Shown here: in pieces, positions 8,079-15,643 of the stretch | How positions within the stretch are numbered: position 1 is the stretch's first letter | Layout: the number at the start of each line of letters is the position of its first letter | Assembly: GCA_035999365.1 (NCBI GenBank) | Contig: DASYGT010000009.1 | Span: forward strand, 1 to 64,000 | Reading direction: 5' to 3' | Length of the DNA: 64,000 nt | Source: DASYGT01 sp035999365 | GTDB lineage: Bacteria > Actinomycetota > Actinomycetes > Mycobacteriales > Jatrophihabitantaceae | The notes under the pieces: model-generated | Told to the model about the DNA's origin: nothing | What the model saw: the letters and a program-made list of their open reading frames with translations, nothing else | The model's database searches: none | Translations under genes and position numbers: made by a program

Positions 8079-9533
8079 ATGTTCGGTGGGAGGGCTTCGC
8101 GCGGGCGGGGTCGTGTCGCGTGGACGAGTGCAATGGTGGCAGCGGGACTGCTGGGAGCGGCGTTCCTCGTCGGCTCGCCCGGCGCCGCGGCGGGCAGCGG
8201 GGCCAGCACTGCGCCGTGTTCCGGTGTCACCCCGAAGGTGCGCAGCGGGCTGTTGATCGCGATGCCGATGTGGTCGAACAAGGCTTGCCCGTCCGGCTTC
8301 GCTAGCAACGCGACGACCGGCGATACCGCTGGCACTGCCGCGGCGCACGAACCGCCCTACAACAGCGTTCCGCCATTGCTGTTCCATGGTGGCGACGTGT
8401 TGGGCACGGCCTCGGTCGGCAGCCACATTGTGATCACGCCGATCTATTGGTCGCCAGGGGGATTCGCCTTCGATTCGAGCTACAAGTCGATCATCAACCA
8501 GTACCTGACAGACATCTCGGCAGACAGCGGTAAGTCGACCAACGTGTACTCGACCTTGCCGCAATACACCGGCGCGAACGGCACGATCACGTACAACTTC
8601 TCCACCAATGCCCCGATCATCGACACGTCGACGGCGTACGGGACGGAATGCACTCCCGACGGTGGTGCCGTCTACCAGGACAACTCGGGATACAGCGCCT
8701 GCGTCGACGACCACGAGATCATCCAGGAGGTGCGGGCGCTGACGACGGCGATGCACCTGCCGTGGGACCTCGCGCACATCTATCCGGTGTTCTTGCCCAA
8801 GGGCGTCGAGTCTTGCTTCTTCAAGGACGGCAACAAGCACCAGGAGTGCACGATCAATGCCTCGCCCGACGCCGCGTACTGCGCGTACCACAGCAGTTTC
8901 AACAAGGACTACGCGCACATGGGTGTGTACGCCGCGATGCCGTATCCGGTGCTCGACTCGCCGGTCGGTTTCACGTGCGGCCTGGATCCGCTTCCGACGA
9001 TCCACGGCAACACCGACGCCGATGCCGAGATCAGCCCGCTGAGTCATGAGCTTTCCGAAGCGTTCACCGACCCCAACGGCCAGTCATGGTTCGACAAGAA
9101 CGGGTTCGAGAACGGTGACGACTGCGCCTACATCTACGGACCGACCCAGGGGCTCAAGGGCAACCGCTACAACCAGGTGATCAACGGTGATCAGTGGTTG
9201 ACCCAGGAGGAGTTCAGCAACGCCAACTTCGTGCCGCACGTCAGTGGCTGTGTGCAGCACGCGGCGCCGTTGCCGGTGGTGACCACGGTGTCCCCACACC
9301 AGGGGCCGCCCGCCGGCGGGACAACGGTGACGATCACCGGCACCGACTTCACCAATGTGGTCACGGTGTCCTTCGGCAAGGCGAAGGCGGCGTCCTTCAC
9401 CGTTGATTCGCCGACGCAGATCACCGCGGTCAGTCCGGTGCACGCACCCGGCACGGTGTCGGTGAGCGTGACGACTGACGGCGGGACGAGTGCACCCGTC
9501 GCAGGATCGGATTACCTGTTCGTCGCCTCGTAA
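8079..9533 (+). CDS. Secreted PHI-1/EXORDIUM-like protein with C-terminal IPT/TIG domain
   Basis: 484 residues from ATG 8079, with GAAGGGTGG upstream. Signal peptide about 1-40. The long middle domain contains ITPIYWSPGGFAF, then SPLSHELSEAFTDPNGQSWF with ENGDDCAYIYG and RYNQVINGDQWLTQEEFSN. This series (HELxE...TDP...W...GDxC...NQV.NG..W..QEE.SNA) resembles the plant phosphate-induced/EXORDIUM family and bacterial relatives, where HELxE is zincin-like. Proteolytic activity is unproven. Residues about 398-484 (VVTTVSPHQGPPAGGTTVTI...) are a standard IPT/TIG Ig-like domain. Several Cys suggest disulfides outside the cell. It is followed by a strong hairpin terminator. Confidence 0.8.
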   Translation: MFGGRASRGRGRVAWTSAMVAAGLLGAAFLVGSPGAAAGSGASTAPCSGVTPKVRSGLLIAMPMWSNKACPSGFASNATTGDTAGTAAAHEPPYNSVPPLLFHGGDVLGTASVGSHIVITPIYWSPGGFAFDSSYKSIINQYLTDISADSGKSTNVYSTLPQYTGANGTITYNFSTNAPIIDTSTAYGTECTPDGGAVYQDNSGYSACVDDHEIIQEVRALTTAMHLPWDLAHIYPVFLPKGVESCFFKDGNKHQECTINASPDAAYCAYHSSFNKDYAHMGVYAAMPYPVLDSPVGFTCGLDPLPTIHGNTDADAEISPLSHELSEAFTDPNGQSWFDKNGFENGDDCAYIYGPTQGLKGNRYNQVINGDQWLTQEEFSNANFVPHVSGCVQHAAPLPVVTTVSPHQGPPAGGTTVTITGTDFTNVVTVSFGKAKAASFTVDSPTQITAVSPVHAPGTVSVSVTTDGGTSAPVAGSDYLFVAS

Positions 9534-9548
9534 CGTCGACGAGAACGT

Positions 9549-9587
9549 CTGCGCCCGTCGTGTGGGATCTGCCACCGACGGGCGCAG
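9549..9587 (+). terminator. Hairpin terminator after the PHI-1-like gene
   Basis: CTGCGCCCGTCG at 9549-9560 pairs perfectly with CGACGGGCGCAG at 9576-9587 (12 bp), with an inner GTGG/CCAC extension. It begins 16 bp after the stop codon. There is no U-tract, as is common for actinobacterial terminators. Confidence 0.75.
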
Positions 9588-9721
9588 GCGTGTCTGCGTC
9601 CGGATCTGCGCTACACACCGCTCTGCCATATCCGATGACTGCTCGTGCAACCCTTTCGCCTCATCTGGACGTTCTAGAGGTTGTTGACACGAGATGTCCG
9701 AAATAGTCACCGGAGGTAGGA

Positions 9722-9928
9722 ATGTACGCACGTCTGAAGAACCTCGTCGTCACGTCGTCGCTCGTGAGCGCCACGCTCATGTGCTCCGCGGTCGTGATGA
9801 CCCAACATCTCGCCAGCCCCACCATGGCGAGCGCCTCGGCAGCTGCCGCAGGCTCCGTCCATGCGAGCGGCTGCAAGAGGGATCAGGTCGACGCCTGCAA
9901 GCCGGGAGGGTGCTGCATCGTCAACTGA
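9722..9928 (+). CDS. Tiny secreted cysteine-rich peptide
   Basis: 68 residues with an excellent ribosome binding site (GGAGGTAGGA just before ATG 9722). Residues 1-40 form a signal peptide with a hydrophobic core interrupted by one Cys and a likely cut after ASA near 39-43. The predicted mature part is only about 25-30 residues and ends SGCKRDQVDACKPGGCCIVN, with four Cys in the last 17 residues. No toxin, lanthipeptide or bacteriocin family is recognised, and no modifying enzyme or dedicated transporter is adjacent. It is bracketed by two strong terminators, so it is a single-gene unit. The strong RBS and clean signal peptide argue for a real gene. Confidence 0.72.
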   Translation: MYARLKNLVVTSSLVSATLMCSAVVMTQHLASPTMASASAAAAGSVHASGCKRDQVDACKPGGCCIVN

Positions 9929-9948
9929 GGCGAGCGCAGTACGGCGGC

Positions 9949-9993
9949 GAACGGGGAGAGGGGGAGACCGGCCGGCTCCCGCTCTCCCCGTTC
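9949..9993. terminator. Bidirectional terminator between convergent genes
   Basis: GAACGGGGAGAG at 9949-9960 pairs perfectly with CTCTCCCCGTTC at 9982-9993, and an inner GGGAG/CTCCC can extend the hairpin. It lies between the peptide gene (plus strand) and the G1 peptidase gene (minus strand), 7 bp from the latter's stop, and can serve both. Confidence 0.85.
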
Positions 9994-9999
9994 AGCGCT

Positions 10000-10749
10000 C
10001 TAGCGGTGCTTCCAGGTGACGCTGAACGTGGTGTTGCTCGTCAGGTTCGACACCAATGCCTTGATCGTGCTGCCGCTCGCCATCGTGATCTTCTGCGGCG
10101 TCGCGACGGCGCCGAGTGCGGCGCCGTTCACCTTCGCCCCGCTGAACGTCATGGCACCGAAGTTCGCCAGGGGTAGTACGCCGCTGGAGCTTGAAGGCGC
10201 CTCTGCGATGACCTCGGCAGAGGCGTTGCGTCCCGAACTCGCCGTCCCGGTCTTCGTTTGGGTCCAGCCCTGGGTGCTGTCGGTGAGCGTCAGCGTGTAA
10301 TGGCCGGCGCTGGTCGAGGTCACCGTCGCCGAGAAATGATCACCCGGACGGACGGTGTTGGTGTAGTTCACCGGGTATGCAGGGTAGAACTCGTACCAGC
10401 TGTAGTAGGTGGCGCGTCCGCTCACGCAGTCGCTCTCACTGCCCGTCTGCTCGACGGAATTGCTGCCGTCGCCATCGAGACCGATCCAGAACGACGCATA
10501 GCTGGTCTCGCGTACCGCACAGGTCACCGTGGGCTGCACCCAGCTGGCCGAGACCGTCGTGTACCTGCCGCCTGTGTTGTCCCACCCTGCCCAGTTGGAC
10601 GATGTCGCATGAACGATGCGGGCGAGGTGGATGGGGGCGTGCCGCAGCGAAACCGTCGAACGTGCCGACGCCGGTGCGGCGAGGGCGACGGCGGTGGTTG
10701 CCGCAACCGCGACGGCGACAGCGGCGCGGCGGAGAAATCTGCCGGACAA
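10000..10749 (-). CDS. Secreted G1-family (A4/eqolisin) glutamic peptidase
   Basis: 249 residues. After a signal peptide (RRAAVAVAVAATTAVALAAPASA), the fold of peptidase A4 is clear: SSNWAGWDNTGGRYTTVSAS, WVQPTVTC, SFWIGLDGDGSNSVEQTGSE, YYSWYEFYPAYPVNY, VRPGDHFSATVT, and SAEVIAEAPSSSSGVLPLAN. The family uses a Gln/Glu pair; the best candidates are the Gln of VEQTG and the first Glu of SAEVIAEAP. The enzyme is an acid protease acting outside the cell. Start: a TTG at 10749 is preceded by AGGAGG with 5-nt spacing, whereas the upstream GTG at 10773 has no RBS. An 18-bp perfect palindrome lies about 80 bp upstream. Confidence 0.85.
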   Translation of the reverse strand: MSGRFLRRAAVAVAVAATTAVALAAPASARSTVSLRHAPIHLARIVHATSSNWAGWDNTGGRYTTVSASWVQPTVTCAVRETSYASFWIGLDGDGSNSVEQTGSESDCVSGRATYYSWYEFYPAYPVNYTNTVRPGDHFSATVTSTSAGHYTLTLTDSTQGWTQTKTGTASSGRNASAEVIAEAPSSSSGVLPLANFGAMTFSGAKVNGAALGAVATPQKITMASGSTIKALVSNLTSNTTFSVTWKHR

Positions 10750-10828
10750 GAGGACCTCCTGATGATCACTCACGGGATGGGGAGGACCACAGTGTGATCC
10801 GCCGGATCGTCAGCGGGTGCAGACACAT

Positions 10829-10846
10829 CATGCAGGTACCTGCATG
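10829..10846. promoter_or_regulatory. 18-bp perfect palindrome, candidate operator of the G1 peptidase gene
   Basis: CATGCAGGTACCTGCATG is a perfect palindrome in the 119-bp gap between the peptidase gene and the lipid kinase stop, about 80 bp upstream of the peptidase start. The form suggests a site for a dimeric regulator. No regulator gene is adjacent. Confidence 0.55.
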
Positions 10847-10892
10847 TCCCCAACAAGACACTTCGGCTCGATTCGCCGCCCATCCCGTGGTA

Positions 10893-11771
10893 CTAGGCCG
10901 GCGGGGGAGCGAGTATCCGAAGCGATGCTGCCCGGAGAGTGACGGTGACCGGCAACATGCCCAACTCGTCGCCGTCGGCGCACACGGGGACCGGGCGGTC
11001 AGCGCTCAACGTCACCTGCGTCGCCGTCGACACCTGAACCTCGGGCCGCCCGGCATGCGTGCCGTGCTTTGTCTCGCTCATGAAGGCGGCGACCTTGTAC
11101 TTCGGGACGGCACCGATGAGCATCGTGTGGAGCATGCCGTCGTCGAGAACGGCCGACGGCACGATGTGCAGGCCATGCCCGTACCGGCCCGAGTTCGCGA
11201 TGACGACCATATGGCCGGCGCCGGTCATCGTTCCCGTGTCACTGCGCACCGTGAAGGTGGCCGGCTTCCATCGGGCGAGCGCCAACACGGGCGCGAGCCG
11301 GTACAGCAGCTTCGCCGGTACCCGCCGGTTGTTATTGATGATCTTTGTAGCGACGGCGTCGAGCCCCGCGTACACATTGCCCGGCACGATCGTGCCGTTC
11401 ACCTCGAGCACGTCGATGGCGCGGCCGGGGGAGTGCAGCAGGAGGTCGGCGAGCTCCGCGTGCCCCGTAGGCAGACCTAGGGCCGCCGCAAGATCGTTAC
11501 CACGCCCAGCAGGCACGATGGCCATCATCCCGTCGGCGGCAACGACGCCCGTCGCGACATCACGCACCAGGCCGTCGCCACCCACCGCGACAACTACATG
11601 GCCGTCCGCGGCCGCCTGCTCGGCTGCCTCGACGGCATGGGCCTGGCTCAGGGTGAGCACCACGGAGACCTCGGCGCCCGCGTGCTGCAGGCGCGCAGCA
11701 AGCGGCGCCCACTTCAGCGCAGCCGTCCCACCGCCGGACACCGGGTTGACGAGCGCCGTGAACGATCGCAT
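10893..11771 (-). CDS. DagK/YegS-family lipid kinase
   Basis: 292 residues, ATG start 1 bp after the flavoprotein stop, so cotranscribed. Diacylglycerol-kinase catalytic domain: N-terminal TALVNPVSGGGTA, nucleotide-binding VVAVGGDGLVRDVATGV near 62-78, and VPAGRGNDLAAALGLP near 86-101, followed by the beta-sandwich C-terminal domain with NSGRYGHGLHIVPSAVLDDG. The family phosphorylates diacylglycerol or related lipids with ATP at the inner membrane. In M. tuberculosis the apparent counterpart Rv2252 was reported as a diacylglycerol kinase linked to phosphatidylinositol mannosides, and it also sits beside a flavoprotein, a TetR gene and glpD. That synteny supports the assignment. Confidence 0.9.
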   Translation of the reverse strand: MRSFTALVNPVSGGGTAALKWAPLAARLQHAGAEVSVVLTLSQAHAVEAAEQAAADGHVVVAVGGDGLVRDVATGVVAADGMMAIVPAGRGNDLAAALGLPTGHAELADLLLHSPGRAIDVLEVNGTIVPGNVYAGLDAVATKIINNNRRVPAKLLYRLAPVLALARWKPATFTVRSDTGTMTGAGHMVVIANSGRYGHGLHIVPSAVLDDGMLHTMLIGAVPKYKVAAFMSETKHGTHAGRPEVQVSTATQVTLSADRPVPVCADGDELGMLPVTVTLRAASLRILAPPPA

Positions 11772-11772
11772 G

Positions 11773-13380
11773 TCAGTGGGCCGTCCCGATGAGCACGCCG
11801 GGGTTGAGGATTCCGACGGGGTCGAGCGTGTTCTTCACGGCCGCGAGCACCTCCACCGCGATCGGGCCGATCTCCTCGGCGAACGTGTCGCGATGATCAG
11901 TGCCTACCCCATGGTGATGCGTGATCGCCGCACCCGCCGAGCGGATGGCGGCATTGGCGCGAGACTTCGCCTGCTGCCATTGCGCGATCGGGTCATCGCC
12001 CTGTGCGGTGATCACCGTGAAGTAGAGCGAGGCGCCGGAGTGGTACACGTGGCTGATGTGGCACATCACGAGCGGCGGCGTGCCCTGCCCGCCCAGCGAC
12101 TCGGTGAGTGCTGAGGTGACGGCTGCCTTGACGGTGTCGAGATTCGACCAAAAGGTCACCGTTTCGAGCGTCTCGACGAGGACTCCCGCGTCGAGCAGCG
12201 GATCACGAAGGTAGGGACCGCGGTACCGGCCCGCGCGCCATGCTTCACCGGGCTGCTCACCGAGTGCTGTGCCCCCGCGCGCGGTGAGCACGGCGGACGC
12301 CATCTCGCGACGATTCGCGACGTCGGTGGCCTCGCCCTCGTAGCCGGTGATGACCAGGCAGCCGCCCGCGGACTCGGTGGCCCCGGTGGGGTCGGCGAGA
12401 TTGACGGCCGTTTCGACCTCGTCGGACAGTCGCACCACGGTAGGCAGGGGGCCGTCCTGGACCAGCGTGCGCAACGCGGCGGCCCCGTCGGCGAACGATG
12501 CGAAATGCCAACCCTCGAAGCGTCGGACGGCGGGAACCGGATGGACCTCGACGGTGACCGCCGTGATCACGCCGAACGCGCCCTCTGAGCCGAGCACGAG
12601 CTGGCGCAGGTCAGGCCCGGCGGCCGACTTGGGCGCGGTGCCCATGGTGAGTGTGCCCCGCGGTGTGGCGACGACCAGGCCGACCACCATCTCGTCGAAT
12701 CGGCCATACCCGGCTGAGGACTGCCCCGCCGAGCGTGCCGCCGCGTAGCCACCGATGCTGGCGCCTTCGAAGGACTGCGGGAAGTGGCCGAGGGTCAGGC
12801 CTTGGGCATTGAGCAGCTGTTCGGCAAGGGGCCCGCGCATGCCCGCTTCAAGGGTCGCGGTACGCGACACCTCATCGACAGCGACGAGGCGGTCGAGGCG
12901 ACGCACATCGAGGGCCACGACACCGTTGAATCCATCGCGCGCGGCAACGAGCCCGCCGACCACGGAGGTGCCGCCTGCGAAGGGGACCACGGCAACGCGG
13001 TGCTCCGCACAGGCGCCGAGTACAGCGACCACCTCTTCGTGCGTGCCCGGGAAGACCACCGCGTCCGGCGCGTCAGTGACGTCACCGGCCCGCATCTTGA
13101 GCAGATCCGGTGTGGAGTAGCCGCGTGTGTGTTGGATGCGCTCCACATCGTCGACCGTGATGTGCTCGGCACCGACGATGTCGGCGATGGCACGGCGTGC
13201 GTCGTCGGTGAGGACGCTCAGCGCTACCTCGATCTGATCAGGAGCCACCGCGGGACGCGGTCCGGTCACACCGAGCGCGCCCAGGGCCTGCTCGGCAACC
13301 GGGGGCAGGCTCCCAGGGGTTGCCGGATTACCCCAACGTGGCCGGATCATCTCGACGACCGGCAGATCGGACTCCGTCAC
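11773..13380 (-). CDS. FAD-linked oxidase, alkyl-DHAP-synthase (AGPS)-like
   Basis: 535 residues from GTG 13380, preceded by GAGGGAAGGGAACC; the longer frame to 13512 would run through the divergent regulator's start. PCMH-type FAD domain at about 80-270: DAVVFPGTHEEVVAVLGACA, VPFAGGTSVVGGL, FPQSFEGASIGGYAAARSAG, GYGRFDEMV. The C-terminal FAD_oxidase_C domain ends ITHHHGVGTDHRDTF...LDPVGILNPG. The HHHG element and EGASIGG..AARSAG stretch resemble alkyl-dihydroxyacetonephosphate synthase, which swaps the acyl of acyl-DHAP for a fatty alcohol to make an ether lipid. A neighbouring GlpD, which makes DHAP, fits that idea, but the reaction here is unproven. Alternative: a D-lactate/glycolate-type dehydrogenase. 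Confidence 0.85.
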   Translation of the reverse strand: MTESDLPVVEMIRPRWGNPATPGSLPPVAEQALGALGVTGPRPAVAPDQIEVALSVLTDDARRAIADIVGAEHITVDDVERIQHTRGYSTPDLLKMRAGDVTDAPDAVVFPGTHEEVVAVLGACAEHRVAVVPFAGGTSVVGGLVAARDGFNGVVALDVRRLDRLVAVDEVSRTATLEAGMRGPLAEQLLNAQGLTLGHFPQSFEGASIGGYAAARSAGQSSAGYGRFDEMVVGLVVATPRGTLTMGTAPKSAAGPDLRQLVLGSEGAFGVITAVTVEVHPVPAVRRFEGWHFASFADGAAALRTLVQDGPLPTVVRLSDEVETAVNLADPTGATESAGGCLVITGYEGEATDVANRREMASAVLTARGGTALGEQPGEAWRAGRYRGPYLRDPLLDAGVLVETLETVTFWSNLDTVKAAVTSALTESLGGQGTPPLVMCHISHVYHSGASLYFTVITAQGDDPIAQWQQAKSRANAAIRSAGAAITHHHGVGTDHRDTFAEEIGPIAVEVLAAVKNTLDPVGILNPGVLIGTAH

Positions 13381-13433
13381 GACGGTTCCCTTCCCTCGGC
13401 GCGGGCTGGAGTTGCTGCCGCCCATCCGCGCGC

Positions 13434-13448
13434 TGATACACTGTGTCA
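13434..13448. promoter_or_regulatory. TetR autoregulatory operator overlapping a leaderless promoter
   Basis: TGATACA-C-TGTGTCA is a near-perfect 15-bp palindrome (6 of 7 arm positions) between the divergent flavoprotein and TetR genes. Within it TACACT (13437-13442) is a TANNNT -10 box followed by 7 nt and the ATG at 13450, the layout of a leaderless promoter. Binding here would block tetR-glpD transcription and probably the flavoprotein promoter too. Confidence 0.7.
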
Positions 13449-13449
13449 C

Positions 13450-14079
13450 ATGATGTCGCAGCATCGCAATGTGGCCCAATCGTCGGTGGCCACCGTCGAG
13501 CCGACAGCGCACAACGCCATTGAGGACGACCGGATTCTCGACGCCACGTATCCTCTTCTGCTGACAATCGGGCCGCGCCGCCTGACCATGGCTGATGTCG
13601 CTCGTCAGGCCGGGGTATCGCGAGCCACGCTGTATCGGCGTTGGCCGAACGTACGCTCGGTCGTAGCGGCACTCATCACCCGCGAGTGGTCATCACTTGC
13701 TCTTGGCGCCATCGATCTGGACGAGCCGGTCGGAAGGATCAGGCTCGTCCGCGGTGTCGTCGCGATCGCTGCGGCAAGTCGCGATCACCCTCTTCTGCAG
13801 ACGATCATCGAGAACGATCCGGAGTTCTTGATTCCTTACCTGCTCCAGCGGCGCGGAACGAGTACGGAGATGCAGTTGCGCATGCTGACTCGCGAGATCC
13901 GGGCGGGGCAGCGCGATGGCTCGATCCGCCGTGGCGATGCGGCGCTGCTCGCCGCTGCCGTACAGGTCACTGCGACCTCATTCGTGCTGTCGGCGCGCGT
14001 CGTGGTGTCTGACGCCCACTCGCCCCGTCGCCTGGATTCTGAACTTGGCCGGCTGCTCGACAGTTATCTCGCCGCGTGA
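13450..14079 (+). CDS. TetR-family regulator
   Basis: 209 residues. The N-terminal helix-turn-helix at about 45-66 is typical: LTMADVARQAGVSRATLYRRWPNV. The rest is an all-helical ligand domain of ordinary TetR length. Start is the ATG at 13450 (a second ATG follows at once), with a -10 box 7 nt upstream, so it is probably translated leaderless. The stop overlaps the glpD start (GTGA), so the pair is one operon. It faces the flavoprotein-lipid kinase operon and has a palindrome at its own promoter, so it most likely represses both arms. The ligand may be a lipid or acyl-CoA; that is inference from context. Confidence 0.88.
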   Translation: MMSQHRNVAQSSVATVEPTAHNAIEDDRILDATYPLLLTIGPRRLTMADVARQAGVSRATLYRRWPNVRSVVAALITREWSSLALGAIDLDEPVGRIRLVRGVVAIAAASRDHPLLQTIIENDPEFLIPYLLQRRGTSTEMQLRMLTREIRAGQRDGSIRRGDAALLAAAVQVTATSFVLSARVVVSDAHSPRRLDSELGRLLDSYLAA

Positions 14080-15635
14080 GCGCCGCCCCCGGCATCGCGA
14101 TGCCAGGTGCGTCCCTCAACGCCGAGCGTCGCGCACGCGAGCTTGCCGGGCTGGCCACCAGCACGGTAGACGTCCTCGTCATCGGTGGTGGGGTCACGGG
14201 CGCTGGCGTGGCGCTTGACGCCGCCACCCGCGGATTGTCGGTGGTTCTCGTCGAGAAGCACGACCTCGCATTCGGCACGAGTCGGTGGAGTTCGAAGCTG
14301 GTCCACGGGGGCCTGCGCTATCTCGCCTCCGGCCGGGTCGCCATTGCCCGCGAGAGCGCGGTTGAACGCGGCATCCTGATCGAACGGACGGCGCCGCACC
14401 TGGTTCGGCCACTCGCCCAGGTTGTTCCTCTGCTGCCGAGCGTCTCGAGGTCGCAGGCTGCGCTGGTGCGAGCAGGCTTCATCGCCGGTGATGTGCTTCG
14501 TTCCACCGCCGGAACGTCTCGCCGCACGCTGCCGCGCTCGACCCGGATCACGCCCGCCGAGGTGCTGCGGCTGGCGCCGACCGTACGTACGGCGGGGCTG
14601 CGCGGTGGGCTGCAGGCCTGGGACGGCCAGCTGGGCGACGACGCGCGCCTGGTCATCGGTCTCGCCCGCACCGCGGCCGCACACGGAGCTCGAATCCTCA
14701 CCCGATGCACTGCGACTCAGGTCACCGGTGACGGGGCGGTCGTCCGCGACGAGATCACCGGGGCGTCAGTGGACGTCCGGGCCCGCGTCGTGATCAATGC
14801 AGCTGGCGTATGGGCAGGGGAGGTCGCAGGAGGGATCTCGCTGCGCCCGAGTCGCGGGTCGCATCTCGTCGTGGCGTCGTCGGCGATGGGGGGTCTCAGC
14901 GCCGGCCTCACGGTCGCGGTGCCCGGGTCAATGAGCAGGTTCGTCTTCGCCCTGCCATCGCCGGAGGGGCGCGTCTACATCGGACTCACCGATGAGGACG
15001 CGTCGGGCGAGATCCCTGACGTTCCGGTGGCCACGGCGGGTGAGATCGACTTTCTGCTGAACACGGTGAACTCCGTACTCGAGGTGCCGCTCACCGCTGC
15101 AGATGTGCTCGGGACGTACTCGGGACTGCGTCCACTGCTCGACGCCGGCGCCGACAGCACCTCCGACATCTCACGCAAACATGCGGTCATCACCGCACGC
15201 GACGGCCTCACGACGATCGTCGGCGGAAAGCTCACGACCTATCGCCGGATGGCCGAGGATGCCCTCGACGCTGCGTTGGCGCGAACTGGTGTGGCAGCGG
15301 GACCGTGCCGAACGCGAGCCGTCGCGATCGCCGGCGCGGCGGCGCCCGCCGAACTCGCTCGCGTCCACGGCGGCTCACGGCTCGTGCGTCGCTACGGCAC
15401 CGAGGCGAGTGCGGTGGTGAGCGTCGCCGGTGGTGACCCGGCCTTGCTTCAGCCCATCGCAGAAGGCATCGACATCACGACAGCCGAACTGATCTTCGCC
15501 GTTCGGCACGAACTCGCCCTCGAAGCCGACGACCTGCTGGACCGGCGAACCCGGATCGGCCTCGTCGCGACCGACCGGGAACTGGCGCTGCCCGCCGCCC
15601 GGCTGGCGCTGGAGGTGGCGGGTCGCGATGTCTAG
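14076..15635 (+). CDS. glpD: FAD-dependent glycerol-3-phosphate dehydrogenase
   Basis: 519 residues. Oxidises glycerol 3-phosphate to dihydroxyacetone phosphate at the membrane, passing electrons to quinone. FAD Rossmann motif VLVIGGGVTGAGVALDAATR near 30-50; family signature FGTSRWSSKLVHGGLRYL near 66-83; the second FAD contact is near VVINAAGVWAG. TYSGLRPLLD and the lysine-bearing GGKLTTYRRMAEDALD near 385-400 match the family's C-terminal part. GTG start overlaps the tetR stop. In the M. tuberculosis counterpart locus (Rv2249c, glpD1) the same neighbours occur, which favours a lipid-linked rather than purely glycerol-catabolic role. No glycerol kinase or glycerol facilitator is nearby. Confidence 0.93.
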   Translation: MSAAPGIAMPGASLNAERRARELAGLATSTVDVLVIGGGVTGAGVALDAATRGLSVVLVEKHDLAFGTSRWSSKLVHGGLRYLASGRVAIARESAVERGILIERTAPHLVRPLAQVVPLLPSVSRSQAALVRAGFIAGDVLRSTAGTSRRTLPRSTRITPAEVLRLAPTVRTAGLRGGLQAWDGQLGDDARLVIGLARTAAAHGARILTRCTATQVTGDGAVVRDEITGASVDVRARVVINAAGVWAGEVAGGISLRPSRGSHLVVASSAMGGLSAGLTVAVPGSMSRFVFALPSPEGRVYIGLTDEDASGEIPDVPVATAGEIDFLLNTVNSVLEVPLTAADVLGTYSGLRPLLDAGADSTSDISRKHAVITARDGLTTIVGGKLTTYRRMAEDALDAALARTGVAAGPCRTRAVAIAGAAAPAELARVHGGSRLVRRYGTEASAVVSVAGGDPALLQPIAEGIDITTAELIFAVRHELALEADDLLDRRTRIGLVATDRELALPAARLALEVAGRDV

Positions 15636-15643
15636 CGCTGCGG

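Noticed and set aside
11059..12114. Long plus-strand frame opposite the lipid kinase and flavoprotein
   Set aside because: Mirror of minus-strand genes whose motifs are unambiguous; Ser/Arg/Pro-rich with no domain.
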